Program-made: the position numbers and the translations under genes
Assembly: GCA_026122225.1 (NCBI GenBank)
Contig: JANEZZ010000307.1
Location: 868,001 to 932,000 of the forward strand
DNA from: Heloderma charlesbogerti
Lineage: Eukaryota; Chordata; Lepidosauria; Squamata; Helodermatidae
Reading direction: 5' to 3'
DNA length: 64,000 bases
In this document: piece after piece, positions 10,793 to 21,300 of the stretch
Position numbering within the stretch: position 1 is the first letter of the stretch
Layout of the letters: the number at the start of each line of letters is the position of its first letter
Notes under the pieces: model-generated
What the model saw: only the letters and a program-made list of their open reading frames with translations
Told to the model about the DNA's origin: nothing
The model's database searches: none

Positions 10793-11984
10793 AGCTTATG
10801 GCTTCACTGAGTTATGCAGGCCCCTTCGCCACAACAAGACAGTGATCCATGAAGGGGATTCAATTCAATGGAGGGAGCTAAATTGGAACTATAAGATACA
10901 TGAATGTGTTCCGTTTTTATATGAAGGGATAAGCCATGGGGGTGGGAGGGAATAGACAGTGTACATATCAGAGCTTCCATACCACGAATAGGTTGTGTGT
11001 CAGGGCAAATGTGTCTTGTAAATACAAGTGTATTTTAAATGGAATATAAAGCCTTACCACAATATCTCTTTGTTAAGTATAACATCATGGGTAGATTTCT
11101 ACTTCCATTGTTAACTTGGTACAAGTGTGAATCATTTATGCGGGATCTCTTAAGCTGCAGCCTCTGATGACAAGGTTTGTTTCTTTAAAACATTTGGAAA
11201 TACGTTTGTATCATATTGTATAATATTTTATAAAGATATAATTAAAACTATTTATAAAATCCCTAAGGCCTAAAGATGCCTTCTTGGGGTTTAGATGTCT
11301 ATGTAATTATTGTGACATTTGCAATTTATACAAGCAATCAAACAGGGAAATACTTCACGTGCCTCATCACCTTTATGCTCCATTTTCTCTTCTTTTTTAG
11401 CATCACATGGAATAAAAGAGTTATAGGGCTGCAAGGGACCCTTTACTGTCAGTGGTTATCTTTCTATGTTGTTCTCATGGGTGCTGCTCAGATCTTCTAG
11501 GCCCAGGAATGTAGGCCCATCTCTGGAGTATGTAATCCCTGGCCACATGACAGCTATTCTGAGTTCTGGGTCCCTTTTCTTTTGGCTTCTCCTGCCCTGT
11601 TGGGTCCTTGGAATATTTCCATTTCAGCCAGTCATTATAAGAACTTTGTAACAAAACAAAACCCTGAGTTTGCTTTTTTTCCTCTTTCCCTCTCAGTCCC
11701 TTTTGCTTTTGTGTCATGTCTTTTCGAGTATAAGCCTGAGGGCAAAGACTGATCTTAGTAAGCCACTCTGGGAACCTTCTTTAGCTGAACAGCAGGGTAA
11801 AATGCTTCAAATAAATAAACTTCTAATATGCATTCTCCTGCAAAAGCCAGAGAATCAACGGAAGCTGCACATAAGCAGTATATTGGTTAAAAAACACACC
11901 ACCACCCTAGCCTGGGTGTTTTGTCTTACTTTTCCCCCAAGTGCTGCTTCCTAAGCTCACCTTTTTTGCTGTCAGTGCCCTCCC

Positions 11985-12130
11985 CCAACCTGGTGCATTC
12001 CAGATATGTTAGACTGCGACTCCTGTCATTCTCAACCAGCATAGCTGGCCGTGCTGGCTGAGAATGATGGAAGTTGGAGTCCAGCAGATCTGGAGGGCAC
12101 CAGATTGGGGAAGGCTGAAGTGGGGCTTCC
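11985..12130. mobile_element. Palindromic hAT-like MITE
   Basis: The left arm (CCCAACCTGGTGCATTCCAG) pairs with the right arm (CTGGAGGGCACCAGATTGGG) around a core of CCAGCATAGCTGGCC. This is the abundant reptile palindrome that contains forms of ACAACTCCCATCAGCC. The stretch from 10858 to 11984 shows no gene and no repeat I can name. Confidence 0.75.
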
Positions 12131-13849
12131 AGTTCCCCCAACATATTGGAGTTGCATTGTTCTATTAGTCAGAGGAGTGCTGTAGAGCAGTACATTTTGC
12201 TTTTAGACTAGATGTGCTCTAGAAAAGGGATGTTTACTATTTTTACTCAAGCTGTACTGCATCATAAACCATCCAATTTATGAAAATGTTAACCCATTAC
12301 AGGGCAAAATGTCTCTATTCTTAAATTTCATTTTGTCACGTTTTCCCTACCCCCACACATACCTATATTCTCAGTCACAATGAGAGGATTTTTATTTTGT
12401 TTTGTTTTCAGTGCTGAAACTTTGCCTGGCAAACTTTGCCTTATCTCTGGAACTTTAAAAAAGAATCTGAGGGGTTCTAATGTATGGGTTTCCATTGAGC
12501 ACATTTCCTGGTGGAAAGCAGGGTATAAATCAAATAAAGAGATTTCCCAAAGATTTGTTTTTTTCAAAGCGACATCATTTCAGAGGGGAGGAGTGAATTG
12601 GGGCAGGGCGGGGTGGGGGCAGGGCGGGAAATGTAGCTAGCTTCAAAGCCCTGTTTTTTATATATTTAAGTTTAAATTATAAAGCCAGTCTATAATAATA
12701 AAAGAAGATGTATGTCTGCCTGTCTATCCATCTATCTGTGCCAAAGTGCCAAGCCCATGAAACCTAGACACTTGAAACCTGGTATGCATACTTAGGAGGC
12801 TTTAGGCACCTTGGGGTTATATTGTTATTGAAATGAATTAATTAATTTAAATGTGTCCGTGTGGTTAAAACTTGCAACCATTAGGGGCAGATTTCCCTGA
12901 TCACCCCATAGCTTTGCAGTCGATGCAGTTTGAAGCCAGGGGGAGTAGTCTGAGAAACAGAGTCATAGGGCTGCCCTCCCGTGTCAGGAGAATGGAGTGA
13001 ACCAGCCCCACCCTCAGGGAGCTATAGAGTGCATCATGGTGCAGTCATGTCTAGGGGTGCCAGTTGGCATAACTTCACTCAGACAGGGCAAGCACAATGT
13101 GTCCAGTTCTGACAGCTGCATAAATTTGCTTGAAGGCTTTGCTGTATCAAACTAAGGGCTATTCCAGCCCGTGCGAAGCCAGGTCCATTTCCTAACCCCC
13201 CACCCCCACCCAACAACCTCTGCCCACAGATGTGCAATCTGAAAGGGTGGGGGATATTCTAAAAGCATTTGTTGGGTTTCCTTTTTTTACCGGTGTTTTT
13301 GAGGGTTAATTACATGTCGGTCAAAAGATGGGATGGAAGCAACTCTCCTATAACAAGAGCACTCCACGCTGCAACGTTTTGTTGCAGGTCCCACTTGTAA
13401 TTTCTAGAGTCAACATCCTGGACAGGCAGATAACTGTACATGTGCGTATGAAATAATTGTCAGTTAAAAGTCCATGGAGCATAGAGATATCAGTAAAGGA
13501 GACTTTTCCTGTGAAATGTGGAATGGGAGTTTATTACAGCCCCAATGATAGCATCATGCTAAATTAACCTGAGAAACAAGAAACATCTGCAGATGCTTAA
13601 CAGCGAGACATTGACTCTCCCTTGTGCTATGTCATTATGCAGGCATTTCCCTGGTGCAACCTGGCAACAAAATCAAACTGAGCTACAACAACCGGATTTT
13701 ACTGCCTGTAGCAGAGTAGGATTGCCACTTCAAGGTGGCTTATTTTGGGCAGGTTTACTATATGTAGCAGGTTAACAACTGTGGATAATCCCCATAGTCA
13801 CGGCCCCAAGGAGAATCCAAAAATGCAACCCCGGTGGATTCTCTGATTT

Positions 13850-14038
13850 CCTGTTATTCCTGCTGTTGCTGGTTTTATTGTCAGCTTTTATTGTTGTTTT
13901 TATTGCCATTTTATTGTGTTTATGTTTTATCACTTTTAATATTTTAACTATTTTTATGTATTTTATTGCTGTGAGCTGCATTGGGAGGGCTTCTACTCTG
14001 AAAGGCAGCCAATACATTTTAAAAAATACATAAATAAA
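13850..14038 (+). repeat. LINE 3' end (L2/CR1-like)
   Basis: A T-rich 3' tail runs through GTTTTTATTGCCATTTTATTG and ends with TGAGCTGCATTGGGAGG, then ACATAAATAAAA. The clade is uncertain. From 12131 to 13849 I see only simple-sequence patches and no gene. Confidence 0.55.
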
Positions 14039-14057
14039 ATTCCTCTAGACCCTAGAG

Positions 14058-14362
14058 TAGAGGTGCAGAACCTCTGGTCTGTAGGCCAAATCCAGCTCAC
14101 CTGGGTCCCAGGCCAGCTCCTTGGAGTTCCCCAGATGGTTACGCCCCCTTCTCCTGGACCAATCCCCTTTCTTTGACCACCAGCTTTTGCAGTTTTCCCC
14201 ATTCACAAAGGTTAGAATGCCCCTCCTAAAGGGTTAGCTACTAACACTAAGAGCTTTCAGATAAAATAGGCTTGTATTTTTGGCCCCACCCCATTTGCCC
14301 TGCTCAACACTGGAATGTGGCTCCTGAGAGCTTCCCTGAAATGGGCCTAAAGCCTAGGCAAC
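14058..14362 (+). mobile_element. Non-autonomous hAT-like element
   Basis: Second copy of the family seen at 6020-6374. It starts close to GAGGTGCAGAACCTCTGG, contains CCAAATCCAGCTCACCTGGG, and has the internal word TAGCTACTAACACTAAGAGC. Its right end is eroded. A remnant of the ACTCCCAT palindrome follows at about 14378-14490. Confidence 0.65.
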
Positions 14363-14815
14363 CAGGTGCCATCCAGCTGTTTTGAAGCACAACTCCCATA
14401 AGTCCAATGTAGCATTACCAATGATAATGGATTATGGGAATTTTAGTCCAACACATGAACATAAGGGATGGCACGGGCTGCATACCCCTTATGTTAATCC
14501 CTCGCAAACAACAGTAAAACTTGAAAGCCTCGTTATCACTTCCTTCACTTGCCAGAGCAAGAAGAATCAGTCAGTTACCCTAGCACTCTGACAGACCATG
14601 TCATGAGCTGAGCTCCCATGTGTTTCCCCTTCACTACACCACTGGGTGTAGTGGCACAGTAAGTTATGACTTGTGCATGCTTGTTACTTATAGAACTGCC
14701 AAGGAAAGAAAGAGAAAAGCAGGCAGAATTAGAAAAAGAGATAGGAAAGATTCACACTGGTTTTTTTTTAAAAAGTATTGTTATATACTGCAGCAGGCAG
14801 ACAGGAAGGAATGGA

Positions 14816-14842
14816 AGCAGGCAGGCAGGCAGGCAGGCAACC
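14816..14842. repeat. (GGCA)n microsatellite
   Basis: A tandem GGCA run of about six units follows an ACAGGAAGGAATGG stretch. No gene is recognised from 14491 to 15669. Confidence 0.85.
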
Positions 14843-15669
14843 TACCAAACCTCTCTGTGTAATCTCTCTTCAAGCAATTAGTACCCACTTTGTGTCAGGG
14901 ACTGACAAGTCAAATATCAGATCTAGGAGAGGGTTAGCCAGCAACGTTCCGCGCTCAGAGGGTGTAGCTTTCAGGCTGTTAAAAGCCCCGATAAATCCAA
15001 TTTTACATATCAAACATTAAATGCAGGAGAAGAGAACCATCCCAGCAATACTAGGGAACAGCTTGTTGAACACAATTTTTTTTTTAAAAAAAAACACACC
15101 ATTATGTAAACACAGAATTCACTTTTAATGTGTTTGTATGCAGCCAGAAGCAAAGGTAGCCCTAGCCCTATGAAACAGCACTGCAGGAGCACAGGCCAAC
15201 CCTTATGATCAGATTCCACTGAAAATACAGCAGTTGTTAAATGCAGAGGTTCACACACCTGGAAGACTAGAATCTGGAAGCAGGGTGTAGCTCCTTGTGA
15301 GCAAGCAGAGCTTGGCCACTTCCATCAAGGGTCAGGCATGCTTGCGGAAGGAGGGGCCAAAGTAGTGTGTCAGTCAGGGATACATTTCCTGTTGGGAAGA
15401 GAAGAGATCTGTGGGAGGTAGCTGGAGCCTTGTCATGTTTGAGAAGTCTGAAGCTTGTTTACGCATGTGTCTGTGGGTTTGAAAGGAAGCTAGGGTGTGA
15501 CTCACTGGTCGTTACACCTAAGTTTTTAACAGCCACACTGGCATGCCTGTGTACTGTTTTGAAGCAACATCTTCATAATGCCAATGTACAAGGACAGACT
15601 CCCTGCACTTTTAATTACTGTGTTGAAGAAGGAGGTTTTTGAGTCCATCCCTGAGTACCAGGTGCTGGG

Positions 15670-15880
15670 GGAAAATATTGGGAAACACAGGAAGCCACCT
15701 TAGACTAGATCAGCCATTTTGCCCATATCATGGTGTATTCTGACTGGTAGCAACTCTCCAGGGTCACCAGCAGCCTTTTCCATCACCTACTACGTTATCT
15801 TTTTCAACTACAGATGCCAGGGGTTGAACCTGAGACATTCTGCATGCTCTACCACTGTGCCATGGTCCCTCCTCAAAGAT
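15670..15880 (-). repeat. tRNA-derived SINE, minus strand
   Basis: On the minus strand the head reads GACCATGGCACAGTGGTAGAGC with a B box close to GGTTCAACCCC. It is followed by the body words CATCTGTAGTTG and CCCTGGAGAG and the tail word CTAGTCTAAGG. This is a different tRNA SINE family from the one at 1559. Confidence 0.75.
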
Positions 15881-16546
15881 ACTGGGAGATCTGATCCCAG
15901 ACGTCTTGTACCATGTTGTCAGGAGCGCCTCGGCGGCCTCTCTCAGTAGATTCCAATAGCTAACTCAAGACACAGACGAAAGGATTTCTTTTCAAAGCTT
16001 TAATCCTTTTACAACTTAATGACTCTTTCAGATGCTAATCACCAGCGACTAAAGCAAGGAACAGCAGAGTGGCCTAAGCTTCAAGTAGGCAGTTGATCCC
16101 CGTTTGAAAGAGAGTCACTTGAAGACCTAGAACTTATGGGCTAGGGAGAGATCCTCCCTCTTTCCCTTGGGTCCATGGGAGGCGGCCGTTGCTTGCGCGC
16201 CAAACAGGCGCTACGCCTCCTTTCCGTGCCCTCCATCGCTCATTGCTCTTTGCGTCTGCGTCGAGCATCTAAGAAGCCCCCCTCCCGCACTTCCTCACTG
16301 CCTGGGTCACTATCTATCTCAGGAATGCCAGCAGGAGGAATCTCTGCCAGGTGCTGAGCCTGTGAGGGATGAGCTGGCCCCTCTCCCACGGATTGTTGTT
16401 TCTCCTCAGAATCAGAGCTGCTCTGGGGCTCTCTGGGCTCAGTTTCCACCCTGACACATGTCTAGTTTGGACCTAAAGCCATCTAGTGAACTCATGGCAG
16501 AAGCAAGAATCAAACACAGGGCTTCCTGTTCCATAGCTCACTAAGG

Positions 16547-16620
16547 GTGCAATCCCATGCATGTTTAAACAGAAAAAAGTCCTACAACTCTCACCATTGT
16601 TCAGCCAGCCTAGGATTGTG
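16547..16620. mobile_element. Truncated MITE (GGGTGCAATCC ends)
   Basis: It begins TAAGGGTGCAATCCCATGCA, continues ACAGAAAAAAGTCCTACAAC and closes with CTAGGATTGTGCC. It is a shortened copy of the palindromes at 57708-57840 and 59729-59867. A CR1-like 3' fragment (CTGTACTAGATGGATC) follows at about 16660-16755. Confidence 0.6.
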
Positions 16621-17395
16621 CCTGAAGTGTCTTAGCTACTATGGTACACCATCACAGGAGAGACAGCTGTTGTCTTTGTGCCCTGTTTGTGAGCTTCCAG
16701 GAGATATCTGGTTGACCACTGTCGGAATCTGGATGCTGTACTAGATGGATCGTCTGCAAGTGTCCCCAAAACATTCCACCATGGAGAGAAAAGCAGCATG
16801 AGGATGACCATTTTCCGCAGACACTGAGTAGAAAGGGAAAGGGTTAAGCAGCTCCTCCCTCCTCTTCTCTCTGCAGCTTTTCTGTGGAGTGGGGCTGGTG
16901 GGGGGACAACAACAACCGATAAGACCTGTTCACACATTACTTACAGGTAGGGCACTTATGTTTTGAAGCAGGAATGGCACTGCACTTTAGGCAACACCCT
17001 TAGCATCATGTCCCTGCGCCACCCCCCCTCCAATGCCCACACACTGAATGCAGTGCTCACACATATGGTCGCCACATGAACTGGGCACCCACTTGCATGG
17101 GCATCCTGATCACACAGAGCCTGCAGCGGCTTGTGTGTTGGGGTTCCTTTGCAGACAAACACATTCAAAGCGGAGCCTAGTGCAGGGACGTGATGTTGGG
17201 CATGGGGTGAGAAGCTGAGCCCCCATCCTGCTTCACCAGGAGACTGCCCTGCAAAGGAGTAATGCCTGAGTAGGGCTAGACTGATAGTGGAAAGGAACAC
17301 GTAACTGCATGTAATGTGTGTACTGCCTCTAATTCTTAGGATCAAGTTGTCCTATTCCTAACTGTGCGTTAAATTGGAGGGTGTTCTATAGCGGG

Positions 17396-17617
17396 CAGTG
17401 GAGGCTGGTGGCTCTGATTTCTGTGGAGCTGAAACCCATTCTGGGGTGCAATCAAAGCCAGCCAGAACTCTAAAGGAGCTAACCAGAGTTAGGAGCTAAC
17501 CTATCCCCAACATAGGTTCAGGACCTTGGATAGCTCCTTTAGAGTTCTGGCTGACTTTGACTGAAACCCAGAATGGATTCACAGCCCCACTGAAATCGGA
17601 GCCACCAGCCTCCACTG
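17396..17617. mobile_element. Palindromic hAT-like MITE (CAGTGGAGGCTGG ends)
   Basis: The arms pair along most of the element: CAGTGGAGGCTGGTGGCTC at the left, GAGCCACCAGCCTCCACTG at the right, and inside AGAACTCTAAAGGAGCT with AGCTCCTTTAGAGTTCT. The flanking octamers ATAGCGGG and ATAGCAGG match at 7 of 8 positions, as expected for hAT target duplications. It appears to have inserted at the edge of the older MITE at 17622. A broken right half of the same family lies at about 37035-37090. Confidence 0.85.
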
Positions 17618-17621
17618 ATAG

Positions 17622-17757
17622 CAGGGGTGGACAACTTGAGGCCCTCATTATGTTTTGGCCTTCACCTCCCAGCAGCCCTAGGCAGCATAGCCGATGGTGA
17701 GGGATGATGGGAGTTTTAGGCCAAAATAGCTGGAAGGCCACCAGTTGCCCACCTCTG
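17622..17757. mobile_element. Palindromic hAT-like MITE (CAGGGGTGGGCAAC family)
   Basis: It starts CAGGGGTGGACAACTTGAGG and ends CCAGTTGCCCACCTCTG, with GATGGGAGTTTTAGGCCAAA inside. It is the same family as at 27619, 49215, 56221 and 56467. Confidence 0.8.
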
Positions 17758-17993
17758 GTCTATAATATTGTTATACGCACCCTACGTCACTGAGCAGTGA
17801 GTAGTTCCAGACACTTACCTGGGTTTTGCTTCCTTTGTATGAAAAGATCATTGCTGACTACCAGGTTTTGTTAGCATTAATGTCCCTACTGAAGAATGTA
17901 TCAAACCCCCCTGACAATAGATTCTGGCATTGATGTTTTCATAGATCCTGCTTGTGGAGAGATTAGGCTGAGGAAGTTCAAAATCACTGTTCA

Positions 17994-18146
17994 GCCATGA
18001 AGTTCACTAGGTGACCTAGGGCCAATCACTCTTTCTGAGCTTATGCTACCTCACAGGGGTGTTGTCAGGATAAAATGGGGGTGGGGAAATGCATGCTTCC
18101 TTGGGCTCCTTAGAGGAAAGGTGAGATAAAAATGTAATAAATAAGC
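17994..18146 (+). repeat. tRNA SINE body fragment
   Basis: The fragment has GGTGACCTAGGGCCAATCAC, CTACCTCACAGGGGTGTTG and GGGCTCCTTAGAGGAAAGG and ends in TAATAAATAA. The promoter head is missing. It lies about 150 bases upstream of the PLA2-inhibitor-like start codon. Confidence 0.7.
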
Positions 18147-18300
18147 CATCGTTGCACAACTTCCTCTCCAGTGTGGCCTTGAGGAGGAATGATGCTTTGG
18201 AACGCTCCTCCCTCATTTGCAGTAATTGTTTGTATGACTATAACTCCTAGCTGAAGAGCTGGCTGCGTCAGAGGCTTAACTCAATCCTTACCCAGCAACA

Positions 18301-18349
18301 ATGCAGGCCTCCCTTGGCTTTTGCCTCCTCTCCGCACTGATAGCCAGAG
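18301..18349 (+). CDS. PLI-gamma-like exon 1: signal peptide
   Basis: ATG at 18301 opens a short exon for a hydrophobic leader. The donor is AGAG|GTGAGT, phase 1. No upstream in-frame ATG was needed. Family members also encode the leader in a separate small exon. Confidence 0.85.
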
Positions 18350-21300
18350 GTGAGTATCTCATTCTATGGTGGTGGCACTATATATATGATACAGGGGGAT
18401 TGGTGCACTGCCTACACATGCTATGATGTGCATGTGCATGGGCGCGCATGTGGCATGTCTGTATGTATGTGGGGATACATAGAACTAATTACAGAACAGG
18501 ATTCACTGATACCCCTTACTATAAAGATCTACCCCTTGTTCCAGAACATCGTACTCCCAACTATGTACATCATGCTCCTTATTTTCAAATATTATTGCTC
18601 TGTGGTACATAATTGTGGAACTCTTTGCTCCAGGAGAATTGGTTTGCCCTCTTTCTTACAATGTTTTGCAGGATGGCAAAGACCTTCCTGTTCAGGTAGC
18701 TGTGCGTCATATTGATCAAATGAGTTTCTATCCGACGCCTGTTTTATTTGCTCTGTTTTTATGACATCGTATGTTCTTTGATGTTGTTGTTTTGGCCTTT
18801 TATTGTGTTTTATGGTTGTTTTTCATTGTTGTTAGCCACCCCGAGTGGCACGTAAGCGCCAGACACATTTTTGTATAAATAAATTAATAATAAATAAAAT
18901 ATTTGTATGCTCTTTGTTTTTAAAATGTTCATTCCACTGATGACGGCTATACAGCCACTCATAGAAATGTGTGAGATATAAATAGCATCATTCTATTCAT
19001 AAAATAAGTTTACCATCGTATACTGATTTACCTGGGAGTAAATCCAAGAAGACATGTATAGCAAGGGTGTTGAACCTCAGTCCTGCGGGCCAAATCCAGC
19101 TCACCTGAGGTCTCAATCCAGCCCTCCAGATGGTAATTCCCTCTTTTTTCCAACTGCCAATAGTTTGGTGGTTTCCCAGCTGTTGAATGTTTTTCCCTCA
19201 TTCTAAAAGGTTGACATGCCTCTCCTAAGGTTTAGTTACTGGCTGGAAGAGCTTTAAGCTAAAATATGCTAGTACTTTTGGACCCCCCAACTTTTGACTT
19301 CAGTTCCGCCCACCACTGGAATGCAGCTCCTGAGAGCTTCTCCAAAATTGGATTTGGCCCTCCGACTGAAAGAGGTTCGAGGTCCTATACAATCCCTAAT
19401 ATATAGGGTTGCGCTATAAGTCAAATGTCCCCCTAAATCCATGACAGAATGTCTCCGGAGAACTGAAATTACTCTGAGGGCTTTTCAACCAAGGTTTGTT
19501 GCTGGGAAGATGTGATAACTCTTCCCAAAGAATTTGGCTAATGCTGTTTTCTGACTGCTGTGTAGAATGTGGTTGCACAGGTGTAATGCGCCCTACATGC
19601 ATATATAGCAATGAAACTAGTCATAAGATACAAACATTTCCCTGCATGTCTGTGCTGTTTTATGAACTTTTCCTCTTAAGGTTTATTTTATTTGTGTGTC
19701 TGTGTGGGTGGGTGTGTTTAACTTTTGGAGAGTTAGGTGTACAACTCCAGGAAAATAATCCTCATGCAATGATCTTTTATTATATTTTAAAAGAGGTGAA
19801 TAAAAGTCAGATTAGCACATCGTCCTTCTCCCCCTATTTCCCTACACTCAGCAGTACCTCGTGATTTTGTGAACTTTTGTGTGTGTGAACTTCTGTTAAA
19901 ATTTTCTTAAATTTTATTTAAGGTATTATGGATGAATGGCCAAATAGTTTCAAGGCGGATGACAGTGGAGGAGAGTTATTTCATCCGTGTCCTATTTGCG
20001 GACTTCTCAGAGGAATATGGTTACCCAGAGTGGGAAGTGGGATATTGGACTAGATGGACCTTTGGTCTGTCTGATCCACAGGGCTGACCCAAGATATTCT
20101 GCTGCCTGAGCTGGAGCAGCAAATGGCACCGCCCCCTCCTCATTCCCCAGTCAACGTGCATAATACCCAGGCCAGTCAAATTATTTTGACACCAATCCAC
20201 CAGGATGCTTGCTATGTTCTTAATTCTTTTGAGGCTACACATTCCAGGATTTCTTCACGGGAGCACATATCTAAGCAGGCTGAAAGCCGAAACCAAAAAC
20301 AATGACCAAACACCAGTACAGTTATACCTATATCTATTAGGATATGGGTGAGTTATCAAGATAGCGTAACTGAAAAGAAGCTTTAAAGGAATTGCACAAT
20401 GGAGTTTGAGTATGCTTTTACTAATCACGTGGTATGAGCATGCATTTTAATCTCATTTCCATAGATATTGTTGTTTATTCGGTCAGTCGCTTCCGACTCT
20501 TCGTGACTTCATGGACCAGCCCACACCAGAGCTTCCTGTTGGCTGTCGCCACCCCCAACTCCCCCAAGGTCGAGTCCGTCACCTCCAGAATATCATCCAT
20601 CCACCTTGCCCTTGGTCGGCCCCTCTTCCTTTTGCCTTCCACTTTCCCTAGCATCAGCATCTTCTCCAGGGTATCCTGTCTTCTCATTAGGTGGCCAAAG
20701 TACTTCAGTTTTGCCTTTCATATCCTTCCCTCAAGTGAGCAGTCTGGCTTTATTTCCTGGAGTATGGACTGGTTTGATCTTCTTGCAGTCCAAGGCACTC
20801 TCAGAATTTTCCTCCAGCACCACAGTTCAAAAGCATCTATCTTCCTTCGCTCAGCCTTCCTTATGGTCCAGCTCTCGCAGCCATAGGTTACTACGGGGAA
20901 TACCATTGCTTTCACTATGCGGACCTTTGTTGTCAGTGTGATGTCTCTGCTCTTCACTATTTTATCAAGATTTGTCATTGCTCTCCTCCCAAGAAGTAAA
21001 CGTCTCCTGATTCCCTGGCTGCAGTCAGCATCTGCAGTAATCTTTGCACCTAGAAAGACAAAGTCTGTCACTGCCTCCACATTTTCTCCCTCTATTTGCC
21101 AGTTATCAATCAAGCTGGTTGCCATAATCTTGGTTGTTTTGAGGTTTAACTGCAACCCAGCTTTTGCACTTTCTTCTTTCACCTTCATCATGAGGTTCCT
21201 CAGCTCCTCCTCGCTTTCAGCCATCAAAGTGGTATCATCTGCATATCTGAGATTGTTAAATGTTTCTTCCAGCGATTTTAACTCCAGCCTTGGCTTCATC

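Larger units (their letters stand above)
7653..10857 (-). mobile_element. BovB (RTE-clade) LINE, near full length, broken ORF
   Basis: BovB is a non-LTR retrotransposon with one ORF for an apurinic-type endonuclease and a reverse transcriptase. On the minus strand the copy runs from the family 5' end near 10857 (CCTTCATGGATCACTG) to the 3' end near 7653 (GACTGAATGACTGAACAAC). A candidate 8-bp target duplication, ATTCAATT, lies at 7645-7652 and 10858-10865. The endonuclease frame ([43 protein letters not shown]) covers 10792-9737. The rest is split over several frames between 9845 and 7971, and the RT box that should read YADD reads SADD. It is inactive. It lies 142 bases past the sizzled-like stop codon. 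Confidence 0.95.
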
